Counted from the first letter of the stretch, positions 20,930-32,804 are shown. The stretch: 64,000 bases of DNA from Diorhabda sublineata (GCF_026230105.1 NC_079482.1:11904001-11968000), one strand, 5' to 3'. The notes: generated by a model not told the origin, from the letters alone. Program-made: numbers and translations.

Positions 20930-23055
20930 CTTAATTTGGTGCATTCCACATATTTTTTTGTACGCCCAATATAGCGACTACCATCGTTGTGGTCGCGGCG
21001 AGAACGTCATGACTAACGCTCACGTCGACCCATGTCAAGAGGAGGATCAAAGTGAGGTTGAGAGAATTAACGGAATTTTCAAAACTCAAAGCAACAAAGA
21101 TTGCAACAATAAGAATTTATTACATTATTTAATGCGGTAAGGGACATTATATATACTTTTGGAGCTTTCTTTTCTCGCAACACCAAATATCTTACCATGC
21201 CACAGAAGACATTTTGATTCACGAGGTAGAGGAATCAATTTTAGGCACGCTAATGTAAGTAGTGACAATAAGCAAGAACAAGCTCATGAGAGTGAGATTC
21301 CATTTATATCAGTAGCTTCAAGTGCAAGGCTCCCAAATATAAAGGTGAGAGACTCTACTGTTAACCTTATTTTAGACAGTTGTGGAACAGACCATTTGGT
21401 TAGGTTAGGTTGATACTTTGAATATACTAAATTTAATATATAACTTGCTGAATATTAAGGAGGAAATCGAAGAAATAGCTGTTATGAAAACACAGAATAT
21501 TGTTAATATAAAATGTTTGACAATGGGCAGTTTGTATATAGAAACTTTCAGTTAACTCGTAGAAATGTGCAGCATTGCAGTTATCGGTGATATTTGGCAT
21601 AAAAGATTAGACCATTTATTTGAGGTTCACCTAAGAAGAGTTTTTCTATTTAGATATTGGTGGACCAATCCAAACTCCTACCAGTGACGATGAAAAATAC
21701 TACCGAACCAATATTGATGACTACTCTCATTTTACGAGGATATATTGAAAAATTCTTAGCCTACTATAGAACCAAACAAAATTTCTATGTCAAAATATTT
21801 TATTACTCAACATATTCTCCTCTTGACTGGATACATTTATTACAGTGAACCTGCAACGTCTCTAGACCTCCAAAAAAATGTTTCTTATTGCTCTGTAAAC
21901 CAGACCTTCACAGCTTTTATAACCTCCTCGTTGGAAGATAATTTACAACCTCTTTTTTTCAGTTGAGGAAAGAGATGATAGTTAGGCGGAGCCGAATCTG
22001 GTCAATAAGGGGGTGTTCTAGTAATTCAAACCCTAAATCACAAATTTTTTGCAATGCAACATGAGATTTGCAAAAACCAAACACCTTTGGATAGCTTACC
22101 GCGTCTTTTGTGTTTAATTTTTTCTCGTAGAGTGGTCAGTAATGTCGAATAGTAATCTCCAGATATTATTTTACCCTTATCCAAAAAAATCAAACATGAT
22201 TACTCCATGGCAATCCCAAAAAACTGAAGCAAGAACTTTTCCAGCAGATTTTTGGACACGAAACTTCTTAGGTCTTGGAGAACCAGAGTGTCGCCATTCC
22301 ATCGATTGTTGCTTTGTTTCTGGATCGTAGAAAGTTTTATCCATAGTAACAATTCGGTTTAAGTAATATATCTTCGTAAATCTGCTTACATATTAACCCT
22401 TTTAAATACAAGTACATGATGGTGGCTCAATACTCCAGTTTTTCGATTTTCACAATTTCGGTAGACATCTTTTTTCTTTTAATTTATTGCGTAACTCTAG
22501 TTTTCTTTTTTGACGTCAAACTTTACACTGACACTTCTAATAAGTTATTGTTCGTTGCTATGGTAAAGCAATATTTTGTTTATGCATGGAACTGGTCTAG
22601 GCTAACTATATATCAATATATCCTCGTATTTTGTTTACTTATTGAAAGGAAAATGTGATGCACAGAACAATTTGATGACTTTTATAAGAGGATTTAAAAC
22701 ATAAGATCACATAGTGTCAGATAAAAATAGATAAAAAGTGAGAAATTTAACAATTTGCAAACATAATGGAATAAGATGTGTGTACACACTACCTTATACA
22801 CCACGGCAAAATGATGTGAGTAAGAACATTGCTTGGTAAAATCAGATCAATGTTTGTTAATACAAACCTACCTAGACGTTTATGGGGTGAAGCTGTAAAA
22901 AGTGCAGCTTATAATTTGAGTAGATGTCCTGCAGATGATTTTAAAAGTAATATGCCAGTTAGTCTTTATCTTGCGACTGATTTAAGTAAACTGAAAATTA
23001 TTGGTTGTAAAGAATGGGCGCTAAAAATACCCATTATACAATACAATACACCAAT
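20930..23055 (+). mobile_element. Copia element remnant, interrupted by mariner
   Basis: Left part (20930-21734): a gag end, then a protease block LILDSCGTDHLV near 21370-21400 (normally DSGATDH), a GAG-pre-integrase block (WHKRLDHL near 21597) and the start of the integrase core ending DDYSHF at 21716-21733. Right part (22627-23055): the integrase continues, with CKHNGIRCVYTLPYTPRQND, LLGKIRSMFVNTNLPRRLWGEAV and SKLKIIGCKEWA. The two parts join at the TA target of the mariner at 21735-22626. Frames are broken, and RT and RNase H are missing after 23055. Confidence 0.85.
21735..22626 (-). mobile_element. mariner element, copy 2, inserted in Copia
   Basis: Minus-oriented. Ends CGAGGATATATTG (21735) and TATATCCTCG (22626) are flanked by TA at 21733-21734 and 22627-22628. 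The 892-bp copy keeps much of the catalytic half (WRHSGSPRP, VQKSAGKVL, FWDCHG, YYSTLLTTLREK on the minus strand, 22110-22320) and the 3' UTR with WFTEQ-type remnants. It lacks most of the DNA-binding region, deleted near 22350-22490. Confidence 0.92.
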
Positions 23056-23328
23056 ATCTGAATAGAAAAGCTCTCCCACTGCTTTTGAGCGAGTCAGCTC
23101 TCAAAAGCTTCTCAAAAGGTTGTCTCGGTGTTTTACACTCCATATATGGATTACGGATGACACTCTTAAGTTAGTACTAGAAGCTCCAATTCTCTTAGGT
23201 ATGCCTCAGATAAATGACCTAATCTTTGTGCCCAATATAACCTGTTTCTTTAACGCCGCACATTTCTTCGAATAAACAAAAGTTGCTACATACAATTTAT
23301 ACGAACACTATTCTGTGTTTATATAATA
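23056..23328. other. short region after Copia, not recognised
   Basis: No domain recognised; may be degenerate Copia or host intron sequence. Confidence 0.35.
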
Positions 23329-24010
23329 CAGGGTGATTCATTAAGAATGTCCAATCTCTGAACTGTAGATTCTAGAGCTCAAAATATGATGATTCTGCTC
23401 AACATGCCTTATGCAAATATTGCTAGTTTCCGGGATACGGGGTGTTCAAAGTTTAGATTTAAATTTTGATTTTTGCAATAATTTTTTATGTCCGTGAGAT
23501 GTTCTTGGAAATATATAAATCAATAAAACCAGGGAAATTGATATTGTTAATTGGTCGTTTTTGTCGTTTTATCTAGCAGTATAACTATTAGTGGAATGTT
23601 GAGTTCGAATCAATATAATTTTCACATACAGATGTTGTTAATAAAGATAAACAACACTACTACATGTGAAGGTTCCAAGAATCTCGCCACAAATTTATGA
23701 AAAATACAACGTTTGTGGGTAATAATTCACACATTTGCACAAACAATTTTATTGTCTCTGTTAATTGATTGGCTTAACTTGAAATGAAACTGAATGAGCA
23801 ATTGTTTTTTACTCCTTTCGGAATTCTTCTTTCGATTTTCCACATTTTACACATACCAAACATATACAAAGTATACCACGACGAGCTAACGGAACACGTA
23901 CATCGGAAACTATTGAGTAATATTTTTCTGAAAATTTGTTTACTGTGGTTTTCCAAGGGGCTCGTTTCAAGTAAAATATTTTCAATTAGCTACGGCTTCC
24001 GGTTATGCTA
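23329..24010. mobile_element. Tc1/mariner-type non-coding element fragment
   Basis: Starts after TA with CAGGGTGATTCATTAAG, a start typical of non-autonomous Tc1/mariner-like elements in insects. The end near 23877-24000 (CACGACGAGCT ... AAATTTGTTTACTG ... CTTCCGGTTATGC) matches the arm of the fold-back element at 10.77/12.5 kb. Two short open frames overlapping on opposite strands (23774-24011) are not recognised as proteins. Confidence 0.55.
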
Positions 24011-25234
24011 GTTTTTGAAATAAAATTTACGATACATTTCAATGAATCTTTATTGGCACCATCATGGTTCACACTTATTTCAATTAATTTGGTGTGACAA
24101 GGAAAAATAATTTTCGAACGTTACAAATAAAAATTACTAGAAATTGCCCAAGTAACGCTTGGAGGGCAAAAAATTTGATAGGGTCTCGGAAATTAGCACT
24201 GAATGGAAATTAGCCTTTCTTCTTCACACCAGTGGATTCTATGTGGAAAAATATGGGAAGTTCACTACTCAATAACTATTATTTGGAAGCAGAGTCCGGA
24301 TAACACTTGTGAAGCCATTACTGAGCTTGTACAGTATTTTTTTTTTCATCAAGAAGCAATGATAAATTAACACACGAAATTGTTTTAAATTCATTGTTTT
24401 GAAAGTAACAAGTAGCTTCACTAAAATGGCTGTCACTTTTTACTGACTAATTCATATGTCTTAAGATTTTACAAATAATCTTTTGAAAACTGGCACTTCA
24501 TAAATGTCTTATGGATTTGACAATGGCAGCGCCATCTGTGTGTCAGTTACACGTCTTATTGAGTGATATTGATTACATACCCTCCTTCATACAAAATAAA
24601 TAAGACAGAAAGGTGGTTATAGCTAAAGCAATCAACATTTTAACTAACCATATTCATGAACTTGAACGATCAACTGTAATTAGAATATAAAACCAAAAAG
24701 TTTTAGAAAGCAAATCCAAATTTGATAGTCATCTGACATATGTAATGTTATTATGAAGAAACATTAATATTTAGATTTATCCAGCGAAGTAATAGACAAT
24801 AATATATCATACAAAGGATCAAACTTTCCAAACAACTAATGTGGGAATATTGAATGCAAAAATCTTCTCTTTTGAGATATTATACTTCAATTTAATTTTG
24901 GTAATAAATTTTCCTATTTTAAAACATCTGTTGAGCACATTTTTAACCTTGTTGAGGAATATATTTTGGTATTTCCTAAAATAAAGAAAAGAACGTTTTC
25001 GAGGTACAGGTCATAAAACCAGGTATAAGTTTAAATATAAAATCTATAATACAAACCCAAAATATATTAAATTTTGGTAGTAGGTAGTAGTATCTCCGAA
25101 ACTCTAATAGAAATAAAATAATCTGCCTATTTATAACGCATTTAGTTTTTCTTCATAATAATACATAATCCAAAAGGTTATGGGCCTAGGTTACGTTCTT
25201 GATTGATAAAAAAATATTAAAGTACAAATTAAAT
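24011..25234. other. AT-rich intronic sequence, nothing recognised
   Basis: No coding frame or repeat with recognisable features. The short stretch TGACAATGGCAGCGCCATC near 24516-24534 contains a small palindrome, GGCAGCGCC. Confidence 0.4.
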
Positions 25235-25700
25235 TTCAAAATGGAAGAAATCAGAATCAACCGCGAGAAATGTGTTAATCGAATATTTGTGGTGTTCGTA
25301 TTTAAGTTATGCGAAACCGGAATCGTCAAAACAAATTTTTGCTGTATTAGACAATATCTTTGAGCGAAAAAGTATAGCAAAACAACTAAGAGTTTAAAGA
25401 AATTACTTAATTTGAAATTAGGAGGTGAAGCAGACCATCCAACCTGATCCACAGAGAGGAGATGATTTGGCATTTATGGCCGGAAACTTTCAGATAGCAA
25501 ATAAAGAAAGAAAAATTTCTTTCCTATTGGATTCAGGTGTCTCTAACCATATAATAAACCGCCAGCACCTTTTCTGACCTGAAGACACTCATAAACATTT
25601 CTGTTGCAAAGAATGGAGCTTCCATTACTGCAACTAAGATGGGAACCATTTTACTGATGAGCAATACAGGAGTTCAAGGGATAATCGGGAATGTACTAGA
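25235..25700 (+). pseudogene. Copia gag-protease fragment, second copy
   Basis: Gag end motif AVLDNIFERKSIAKQLR near 25340-25395, which corresponds to the conserved KxSxxQL region of Copia gag. It is followed by AFMAGN and the protease active site SFLLDSGVSNHIINR near 25520-25565 (DSGA/DH class). Frameshift near 25400. Only the gag-protease boundary survives. Confidence 0.75.
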
Positions 25701-26341
25701 CCACAATCGAAATATTAACTGTTACTGTTAGCTCAAGTCCACCAGTGAGTGTGTAAGTGTCAACAGTGTTCTTCATGGTAAGTATATTATCTTTATTTTC
25801 TGTTTTAATCATTTTGTATTTTTTTTTGTTTCATTTCCTCGGTAAAATTCCAATGAGTGGGCAGATTGAGGCCTTGGAATAAACCAGGAACAAGGGGTGA
25901 TTTATTGAGGAGGCAGATTCAGACCACAGAATCGGATCACTTCTTATCAATGAACGAATAACCATCCAAAGTGGGAGCCGAAATGTCAAGAATTATAGTC
26001 TATTTCAGAAATGTACAGAGCAATAAAATGTGGAATTCCGTCCAGTTCGGCTCAATTTCGGTGTCGGCCATAGGTATAGGTCTTGAAATATTGTGTAAGG
26101 ATTACTTAGGTAGTATATTATACAGTTACGTTTTGCGTTTAACAGATACCGTTTAACCTTCTATTAGTGCCTCTGCCTAATTCCAACCTATTTCAGATTT
26201 AGCTTAACCATGCGCCCTAAGAGCAATGGTGTCTTACCCAAAATTTTTAAACCTTCATAAGTATATTTGTTTAGTTTAACGCATCAGTATTTGCTGTTAA
26301 GCCGTAAATAGTGTTCACAGTATTATAAAATTAGTGAGAAA
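25701..26341. other. unassigned region, possible promoter or terminal part of next element
   Basis: Less AT-rich between 25840 and 26150. A 61-codon frame at 25971-26156 is not recognised. I found no clear inverted repeat matching the 3' side of the next transposase. Confidence 0.35.
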
Positions 26342-27619
26342 ATGGCGACATTTACACCAACGAAAAGATGTTCCAATAATTCTCCACTATCAGTGAATGA
26401 AAAACTTATTATGTATTTTAAATGTTCACGATTGCATAACATACTATAACCCGAAATTTACTGTACAAGAAACTGTCGACCGACGTTCCCGAATGACTGG
26501 AGTCCACCGTTTTTAAATTATTGCGGGGGAGAAAGATAGCAGGCCAAGCTGGACCTCCCAAGGAAAGTCCAGGCAGAGTAGTAAAAGTCCTTGATGAAGA
26601 CACCAAAAGTGTAATTCAAGAGAAAGTTCACTCTTTTTATTTTAAAAAAGGAATACCAACCCTAGATAAGATTTTAATGATGCTTGGCCAGGATGACAGT
26701 ATTACGTTAATAACTAAAAAACTTTTATGGACCACTTTGAGAAATATGGATTTTGCCTGGGAAAAGCATAACCGTAAAGCACTTTTACTGCAAAGCGATG
26801 AAATTGTTTGCTGGCGACGAAAATACTTAAGAAGTATAAAGCAGTACCGAACAGAGCAGAAGAAAATCGTTTATCTTGATGAGACGTGGATTAATGAAGG
26901 TTATACAGTACCAAAAATGTGGCAGGACAAAATATAACCATTGTTCGCAAAGCTTTCATGGAAGGCCTGTTAAGGTGCCTTCAGGTAAAGGGAAAAGACT
27001 AATAATCGTCCACATTGGAAGCGAAGAGGAATTTTTAAAAAAAGAACTTTTCAGTCGTGCCATACGGGAAATTACCACGAGGACATGGATTTGGATGTTT
27101 TTGAAGACTATTTTGGTGAAATGATAAAATATCTTCCGGCTGATGCAGTAGTAGTTATGGATAACGCAAGTTATCATTCTCGACGCATAGAGACTCCAAC
27201 TTCATCTTGGAGAAAACAAGAAACTATTGTCTGGTTAACCACCAAAAGTATTGAATTTGAAGATAATTTGATAAAAAAATCTATTAGTTATAGCAAATTT
27301 ACACAAACATCGTTTTATGAAATACGCCGTGGAAGATATAGCAGAAAAACATAGTGTAACTGTGCTGCGCACATCGTCAAATCATTGCGAACTTATATGG
27401 GCGCAAGTAAAAGGATTTGTACCAAGACAAAATACGATATTCAAAATTGAAGACGTTAAGCTAAAGTTTGATCAAGCCATTAAAGAGGTGACACCAGAGA
27501 ACTGGCGAAAAGCAGTACAGCATGTCATACTTGATCGATCAGATCGTTGACCCGTTAATTATAACGTCAAGAGGAGATGCCAGTTCCTCAGATGACGAAG
27601 AATATTATGATTTTTTATA
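26342..27619 (+). pseudogene. IS630/Tc1-like (ITm) DDE transposase, multiple frameshifts
   Basis: ATG 26342 is followed by a short helix-turn-helix start and an early stop. Then come GRVVKVLDEDTKSVIQEKVH, YFKKGIPTLDKILMML and ITKKLLWTTLRNMDFAWEKH. The first catalytic block is YLDETWINEG (Asp near 26878), followed by VPSGKGKRLIIVHIGSEE and the second block VVMDNASYHSRR (Asp near 27160). The third block reads NHCELIWAQVKG near 27380-27415; this family normally has CELNPIELxWAQVK, so the piece holding the catalytic Glu is missing. The end is VDPLIITSRGDASSSDDEE. At least three frameshifts. Recently enough active to be easily read, but dead. Confidence 0.88.
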
Positions 27620-27949
27620 ATTTAATTTCTGTATAATGTATTTTTTGTATAATGTTCAATAAAAAATAAGTGTACCTGTACATAATGCCTAATTTTTATT
27701 CTGTTGAAACAAAATTCTTTCTTTTTTACCGGCTCGTCTTTGGCACATTATTTTCAGTTTTGTGAATGGATAAAAATAGGCTAAACCCATATATTGATCC
27801 CAACCCGGGTGGTACTGCCTGCACTTGATAGAAAAAAATTTTTTTACAATGAAATCAATACCAACTATAAATCTCTGTGGTCCCTTTGCTGCATACCTAA
27901 TGAGATTTTATTACTCTATATTTCTATATCTCTATATTCAATATATATT

Positions 27950-27950
<1 letters not shown>

Positions 27951-27983
<33 letters not shown>
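27951..27983. repeat. (TA)n microsatellite
   Basis: Short AT dinucleotide tract adjoining the 3' end of a minus-strand PLE copy. Confidence 0.9.
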
Positions 27984-28515
27984 GATTTATTGGTCTTGAT
28001 TTCAGGTCTCTTCTGTTTAAAAATTAGTAAATTAGTTTTTTTAATGATTTTTAAAAGATTAATAAAAATTGACGCTATATCTTTTCTTTAGTCTTTATCA
28101 AAATGTAATATTGACACTGACAATTTGCGTATTTATATTGATCAATAGATCACCTTCATCATGAATACCAAAATAAGAATAAAATCAAACTAGAACTTTG
28201 TTAGAATAAAAATAAAAAAACATAATTTTTCCTTAGTCCTTATCATTTGTAGTTTTATAAGAATTTACAAAATCGAGCTATAAATTTTATTTAAATTATT
28301 ATTTTTTATCATTTATAGCTTTTTTGTTTTTATGAATGTGAACCATTTCTAAAAATTCTCTTCTTCAGCTTTAGTATTAGATTCCGTTTGAAGAATTTTT
28401 TAATCTTTATTATTGTATTTATGTTTTTTTTTGGTTTTATGGGTCGTTGATGCAGTTCTGTTTTTTTTATCGTATTGATGACATATTAATCTATTTTCAA
28501 AATACTGAGATGTCT
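27984..28515 (-). mobile_element. Penelope-like element 3' end with GIY-YIG remnant
   Basis: Minus strand. The 3' UTR block starts beside (TA)n with ATTTCAGGTCTCTTCTGTTTAAAAATTAG on the + strand. The GIY-YIG end (NGSHS for MVHIH, and KHKYNNKD) lies between 28300 and 28510, with QYFENRL near 28490. It stops in the middle of the endonuclease and meets a plus-strand PLE tail. Confidence 0.75.
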
Positions 28516-28640
28516 ATATAAATACGCATAGAAAAGTGAAACGTCAATTTTTATCAATCTTTTAAAAATTATGAAAAACTTATTTTAAAGCAGAAATCAA
28601 GAATATTTAGAAATATTTAATTATTGTAAGTAAAATTTTA
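28516..28640 (+). mobile_element. Penelope-like element 3' UTR tail, plus orientation
   Basis: GAAACGTCAATTTTTATC ... CAGAAATCAAGAATATTTA matches the 3' UTR of the plus-strand copies at 14290, 30200 and 39330, placed head-to-head with the minus copy on its left. Confidence 0.65.
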
Positions 28641-29675
28641 TCATATAATAATTAATAATAATAATTAATTATTGTTAGTTAAATTTAATTGTTATTATAC
28701 ATTTATACATATTTCTTAGATTGAATTTGACCGTAATTTCAGTCCCAATAATATATTAAAGTTAGTCCACTTTGGTGTTTCAATGCCATGTTTCCAATAC
28801 GAAACCGCTCACTATATAGCTGGCAAAGAGTTCGTTTCAATTCACATACAAATATATTTTTTTACTAAACTAAAAGATAAAATACTAACAACTGCCTACC
28901 ATAGTATATGAAATTCCTTGTTTAAATTGTTACAAGAAGTACATTGATCAATCGACTGACTAATTAGCTAACCTCCCACAAGAGTGATAACAAATTATAT
29001 CCTGACAATTAGCGACACATGTCAACCGCAAAGGACATAATATGAATTATGAATCTGCTAGTTTTAACAACCGGGAAAAACTACAAAAAACGTTTATTTT
29101 TAGAAACAACATATATTCCTCGAAATGATCAATGAATTAACAAGAAAACTGATTTAAATAACCTTAATGTAGTCTATGCATATCTTTAAGATTTTGAAAA
29201 AATAAATTCTCTAAAAATTCAACAAACAACCAGCTAACCTCACGTAACCTATGAAGCTCAACTTCACATATAACGAACTAACCTGTAAAATTTAATGTTA
29301 TTTATTATGGAACCAATATTTACTACCACCTAATCTTATTTAACCTATGAAATTTCAACGTTATTCATAATATAGCTAATAAAAATTAGTAACCAGAATC
29401 AATATTTCTGTTAAACGTCATTTCGAATATCGAATTTTGATACCCATGAATTAAGTGTTTTTACAAGAATTAACATAATTTGAAGCCGCCACAAATCCTA
29501 ATTAATTATTATAAGTTAATTTCATTATTTTTATACATTTATACAAATTTCTTATATTGTACCTGACCAAAATTTCAATCCTAAACGATGGATTCATAAG
29601 GATTCAAAAGCTCGGAAAATATATTAAATTTAGTCTACTTTGGTGTTTTATTGCCACATTCCCAATAAGAAAACG
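28641..29675. other. PLE-associated non-coding sequence
   Basis: Contains blocks shared with 14640-14900: AATATATTAAAGTTAGTCCACTTTGG, ATATAGCTGGCAAAGA and AATTCACATACAAATATA. A diverged internally repeated block ACCTATAAAATTTAATGTTATT lies near 29240-29400. Probably 5' non-coding DNA of the PLE family. No coding frame seen. Confidence 0.55.
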
Positions 29676-29679
29676 CTTG

Positions 29680-30305
29680 TATATAACATTATATAAAATT
29701 AAAAATAACATAAGAACAGAATGGTATACGAAACCAACATGGTCTTCAAGATATTTGAACTTCAATTCATTTCAACATATTCAAGAAAAGGATAAACAGA
29801 TACTACAATCAATGAACAAGCAAAACAGAAACGAAACATTAGAACATAAAACATTTTTCCTTACCATATGTACGAGGACTTTCCCAACAACTATCGAATT
29901 ATTTCAATAGATATGATATTAGTATAAGTCATAGAGGACATAAAACATATTTCACTACATTGAAATTTAAAACACCAGAAAACAAGTGATATTATATATC
30001 AAGTGCCTTGTACTAATTGTGACGCTGTCTACATAGGGTAGACATCTCATCATAAATGATAAAAAAGACCTAAATAGTTTGAGTAAAATTTCTAACTCTA
30101 TTTTGTAAATTCTAATAATTTAATTAATTACTGGTACATATAAATACGCAAATTGTGAGTGTCATTATCATATTTTGATAATTTTTATAAGAGCTTAAAT
30201 AAAAGTCGAAACATCAATTTCTATCTCTCTTCCAGAACTTGTCAAAAAATAATACTAATTTTAAAACAGGAGAGACCTAAAATCAAGAACATTTAAAGGC
30301 ATACA
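29680..30305 (+). mobile_element. Penelope-like element fragment
   Basis: RT end TLYKIKNNIRTEWYTKP and SSRYLNFNSF (29685-29775), linker HKTFFLTICTRTFPTTIELFQ (29840-29905), GIY-YIG start CTNCDAVYIG followed by a stop (near 30013-30043), then an internal deletion. The 3' UTR ends at AAAATCAAGAACATTTA near 30295 next to a short CATATA tract. Confidence 0.82.
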
Positions 30306-30351
30306 TATATACATATATATATGTTCATAATGTAGATTTGCAAAAACTCAC

Positions 30352-30438
30352 CACTACTATGCCATCTTCTTCAGATCTCAATAATATGGCCGCTTCATTC
30401 TCTTCATCTTGATAAAGTTCTCCAATATTATCATCAGT
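30352..30438 (-). CDS. reprolysin metalloprotease, 87-bp propeptide exon
   Basis: Bounded by acceptor TTTTATTACAG (ending 30439) and donor GTGAGT (starting 30351), phase 0 on both sides, 29 codons. It encodes TDDNIGELYQDEENEAAILL, then RSEEDGIVV. Joined in phase between EYVEIPE (exon at 49992) and EGSIGSHLVIRPLP (exon at 15723), it gives the order expected for an ADAM-type propeptide. It lies between PLE debris and was not part of any transposon I could define. Too short for ORF-based gene finding. Confidence 0.85.
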
Positions 30439-30449
30439 CTGTAATAAAA

Positions 30450-31220
30450 TGTATTCATTTAATAATGTCAATATTCCACAGGTATTATGTTTGCAAAATA
30501 TGTTTCTCGGTGGGAGTAGACCACAAAAGTTAACAACTGGCTGCTAAATTAATTGTCAAACATCTACAGTTAAACATGTCAGTTATAGTTTAATAAGCAA
30601 CATGCAAGTGAGGGAGAAATTAGATACACTAAAAGGACAAATAGATATTGACGAACATAGAAGGTTATATCTAAGGGTATAACTTTGTTCAACGGAGCCT
30701 TTTTTGCTGTTTGAGACACTGATTGCACCAAACTACCATTTGAAAACGATTCAAAGAGCTACATGCATAAATAATTCGTTATAGCCTTTATGGGAGCAGA
30801 GTCTGGCTCATTTACGAATTTCACAAGGATTTAAAGATCACCTATTTTAACTAAGAGTTTTACTATCTACGGATTACTTGTGAAGTGAGTAATAATGCCT
30901 GTTTACCTTCCATTTTTGTGAAAACTTATATATACAAAATCAACAAAATATCAACAAGAATTTGTTGGTATATTTCACGAGTGGGAATTCTTAGTAACAA
31001 CTAGCAGTACATCATATTATTTATTATTTTATGGGTGGTAACAATTGTATTCTTCAATAACCTACCTAATGTTTTGCTCGATCATTACAAATGTTCACTA
31101 CACAATTATGTCATTGAAATATTATTGATATCATATTTTTGTGGGCTGGTATCTAACAGCAGTGTCAATGGGATAGTATTTTAATTATGACATATTATTA
31201 TGCTAACTTAATATATACAT
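30450..31220. other. AT-rich intronic sequence, nothing recognised
   Basis: No frame or repeat could be assigned. Confidence 0.4.
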
Positions 31221-31224
31221 TCCA

Positions 31225-31487
31225 TTCTTTTTCCGTTACTTAGATGATTGCCTTACTGCGGTATCAAAATAAATTGAAAATATAAATAAAAAATTCAATT
31301 CATATCATAGAAACTCCAATTCACTAGCGAATTGAAGAAAATAATAAAATTAATTTTCAGTGATGAAAATTTTGGCTGCTAGAACTATCCTAGTATCAGA
31401 TCTTGAATTTAGATTTTTAGCCATTCAAAAACAATTATCCGGGAGGAATGATAAATAACATATCCAAAAGCAGAAATGATAAAAGCC
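31225..31487 (+). mobile_element. Penelope-like element RT fragment
   Basis: Reads IPFFFRYLDDCLTAVSK (motif C has YLDD) and ENINKKFNSYHRN, then after frame changes ARTILVSDLEFRFLAIQK. It ends abruptly against a minus-strand LINE fragment. Confidence 0.78.
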
Positions 31488-31489
31488 TC

Positions 31490-32175
31490 CTTTTTGACCA
31501 ATCTTTCTATGATCTTAGATAACTTGGAAATGAGTGCCATTTTGAAACGAAACGTTAATTAAAGTGGTAAGGTGATTTAATGTGCAATCGGACAGACTAG
31601 AAAACAGTTTTAATGTAAGTCCATCAGTTCCAGATGAGTATTTATTTTTGATGTCATTACTTCTTGCACTGCGAAGCTCTGCTAAAACTACGGGAATAAA
31701 GAAGAAACTGTGTAAGTTAGCATTAGCATGAGGGATATATTAAAGCGGATAAAGAGAATAAGTTATAGAATTTGATAAATTTTTGGCTACATTCACAAAG
31801 TGATAATTATTGAGGTCATCGGGTGAAATAGAGATTATGCTCTGTAAAGAAGCCTTATTTCTTAGATCATTCACAATGGACTATGTTTCTTTAGAAACCT
31901 TACGAGAATTGGCGAGTCTCCTATTGTAATGATTATTATCTTTGGAAGCTTTTATTGTCTTATGATAAATTTATCTGTATATTTTCACGTAATTTTTGAA
32001 GACAATATCCAAGAATTTCCTTAGATGAGATAAAGATCGCATGTTCTTTGCAGATATATGTAAATCTTTAGTGGACCAGGGTTTATTTTACTCATTTTTA
32101 ATACGCCTGAGAGGAAAAGAATTGGATGCCAGAGTAGTTAGTGTTCTTATTAATCTAGCAAATTCGAAGAAGAAT
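31490..32175 (-). pseudogene. non-LTR retrotransposon (jockey/CR1-type) ORF2 fragment
   Basis: Minus-strand reading, stops included: RRIKNE*NKPWSTKDL, FLDIVFKNYVKIYR, the linker WSIVNDLRNKAS and SPDDLNNYHFVNVAKNL. The start of the RT region follows near 31580-31640, in the position of the usual GxDGI...LK block (ELMDLH, VSFQNGTHF). It is the endonuclease-to-RT junction of a jockey/CR1-type LINE and carries several stops. Confidence 0.65.
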
Positions 32176-32622
32176 CAAAAATTGTAAATGTGCATTGTTC
32201 AAGATTTATGTCAATCTTAATTACATATTTTTGAATGTTTTCACATATTCATGAGTTTTCAACCAATTCAATAATTACAACATACATATTAAATGTGAAT
32301 CATAATTCATAAACCTTACTTCTACCATGGCTTATACCTAGGAATTCATCCTCGTGAGTCAGTTTTATAATATACCCTTGAATACACATGTTTTACACTT
32401 GGTTTGATTTTGTTATCGCTCCTCCATGTATATTGTAATTTCTCTGATAATGGGAAGCTTGCAAGAGCGAAAGCTTGGATTTATAATTTCATAAAGAGTT
32501 CTCATTTTCCAAATTGTCTGTAATATGACGTATGCAAATCTTAATTATTCTCCAGACGATGGGTATATAAGTATTATAAAGCTTATACTCCGGCTATCGA
32601 AGACATGGTTAAAATTCATAAA

Positions 32623-32635
<13 letters not shown>
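32176..32635. other. AT-rich sequence, nothing firmly recognised
   Basis: The part from 32540 resembles the PLE-associated non-coding sequence that precedes (TA)n tracts elsewhere. Confidence 0.35.

Positions 32636-32699
<64 letters not shown>
32636..32699. repeat. (TA)n microsatellite
   Basis: Uninterrupted 64-bp AT dinucleotide tract. Confidence 0.97.
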
Positions 32700-32701
<2 letters not shown>

Positions 32702-32731
32702 ATGTTATTAAAGATTGTAAAAATTTTGAAA

Positions 32732-32789
32732 CTCATAGAATTCAAATTTCAATATTCAAATTGACCAATTGAATTTTGAATTCTATGAG
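32732..32789. repeat. 58-bp imperfect palindrome between two (TA)n tracts
   Basis: CTCATAGAATTCAAA at 32732 is matched by TTTGAATTCTATGAG ending at 32789, with further partial pairing towards the centre. The centre TTTCAATATTCAAATTGA is shared with 14526-14545 beside another (TA)n tract. Confidence 0.85.
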
Positions 32790-32801
32790 CTTAGAGCTTA
32801 A

Positions 32802-32804
<3 letters not shown>

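Larger units (their letters stand above)
15724..30351 (-). other. intron of the metalloprotease gene (14.6 kb)
   Basis: Runs from the GTGAGT donor at 30351 to the acceptor at 15724. It is filled with transposon remains: Tc1/mariner-like, hAT, PLE, Gypsy, Copia interrupted by mariner, a second Copia and an IS630-like transposase. Inference from the phase-compatible exons either side. Confidence 0.8.
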
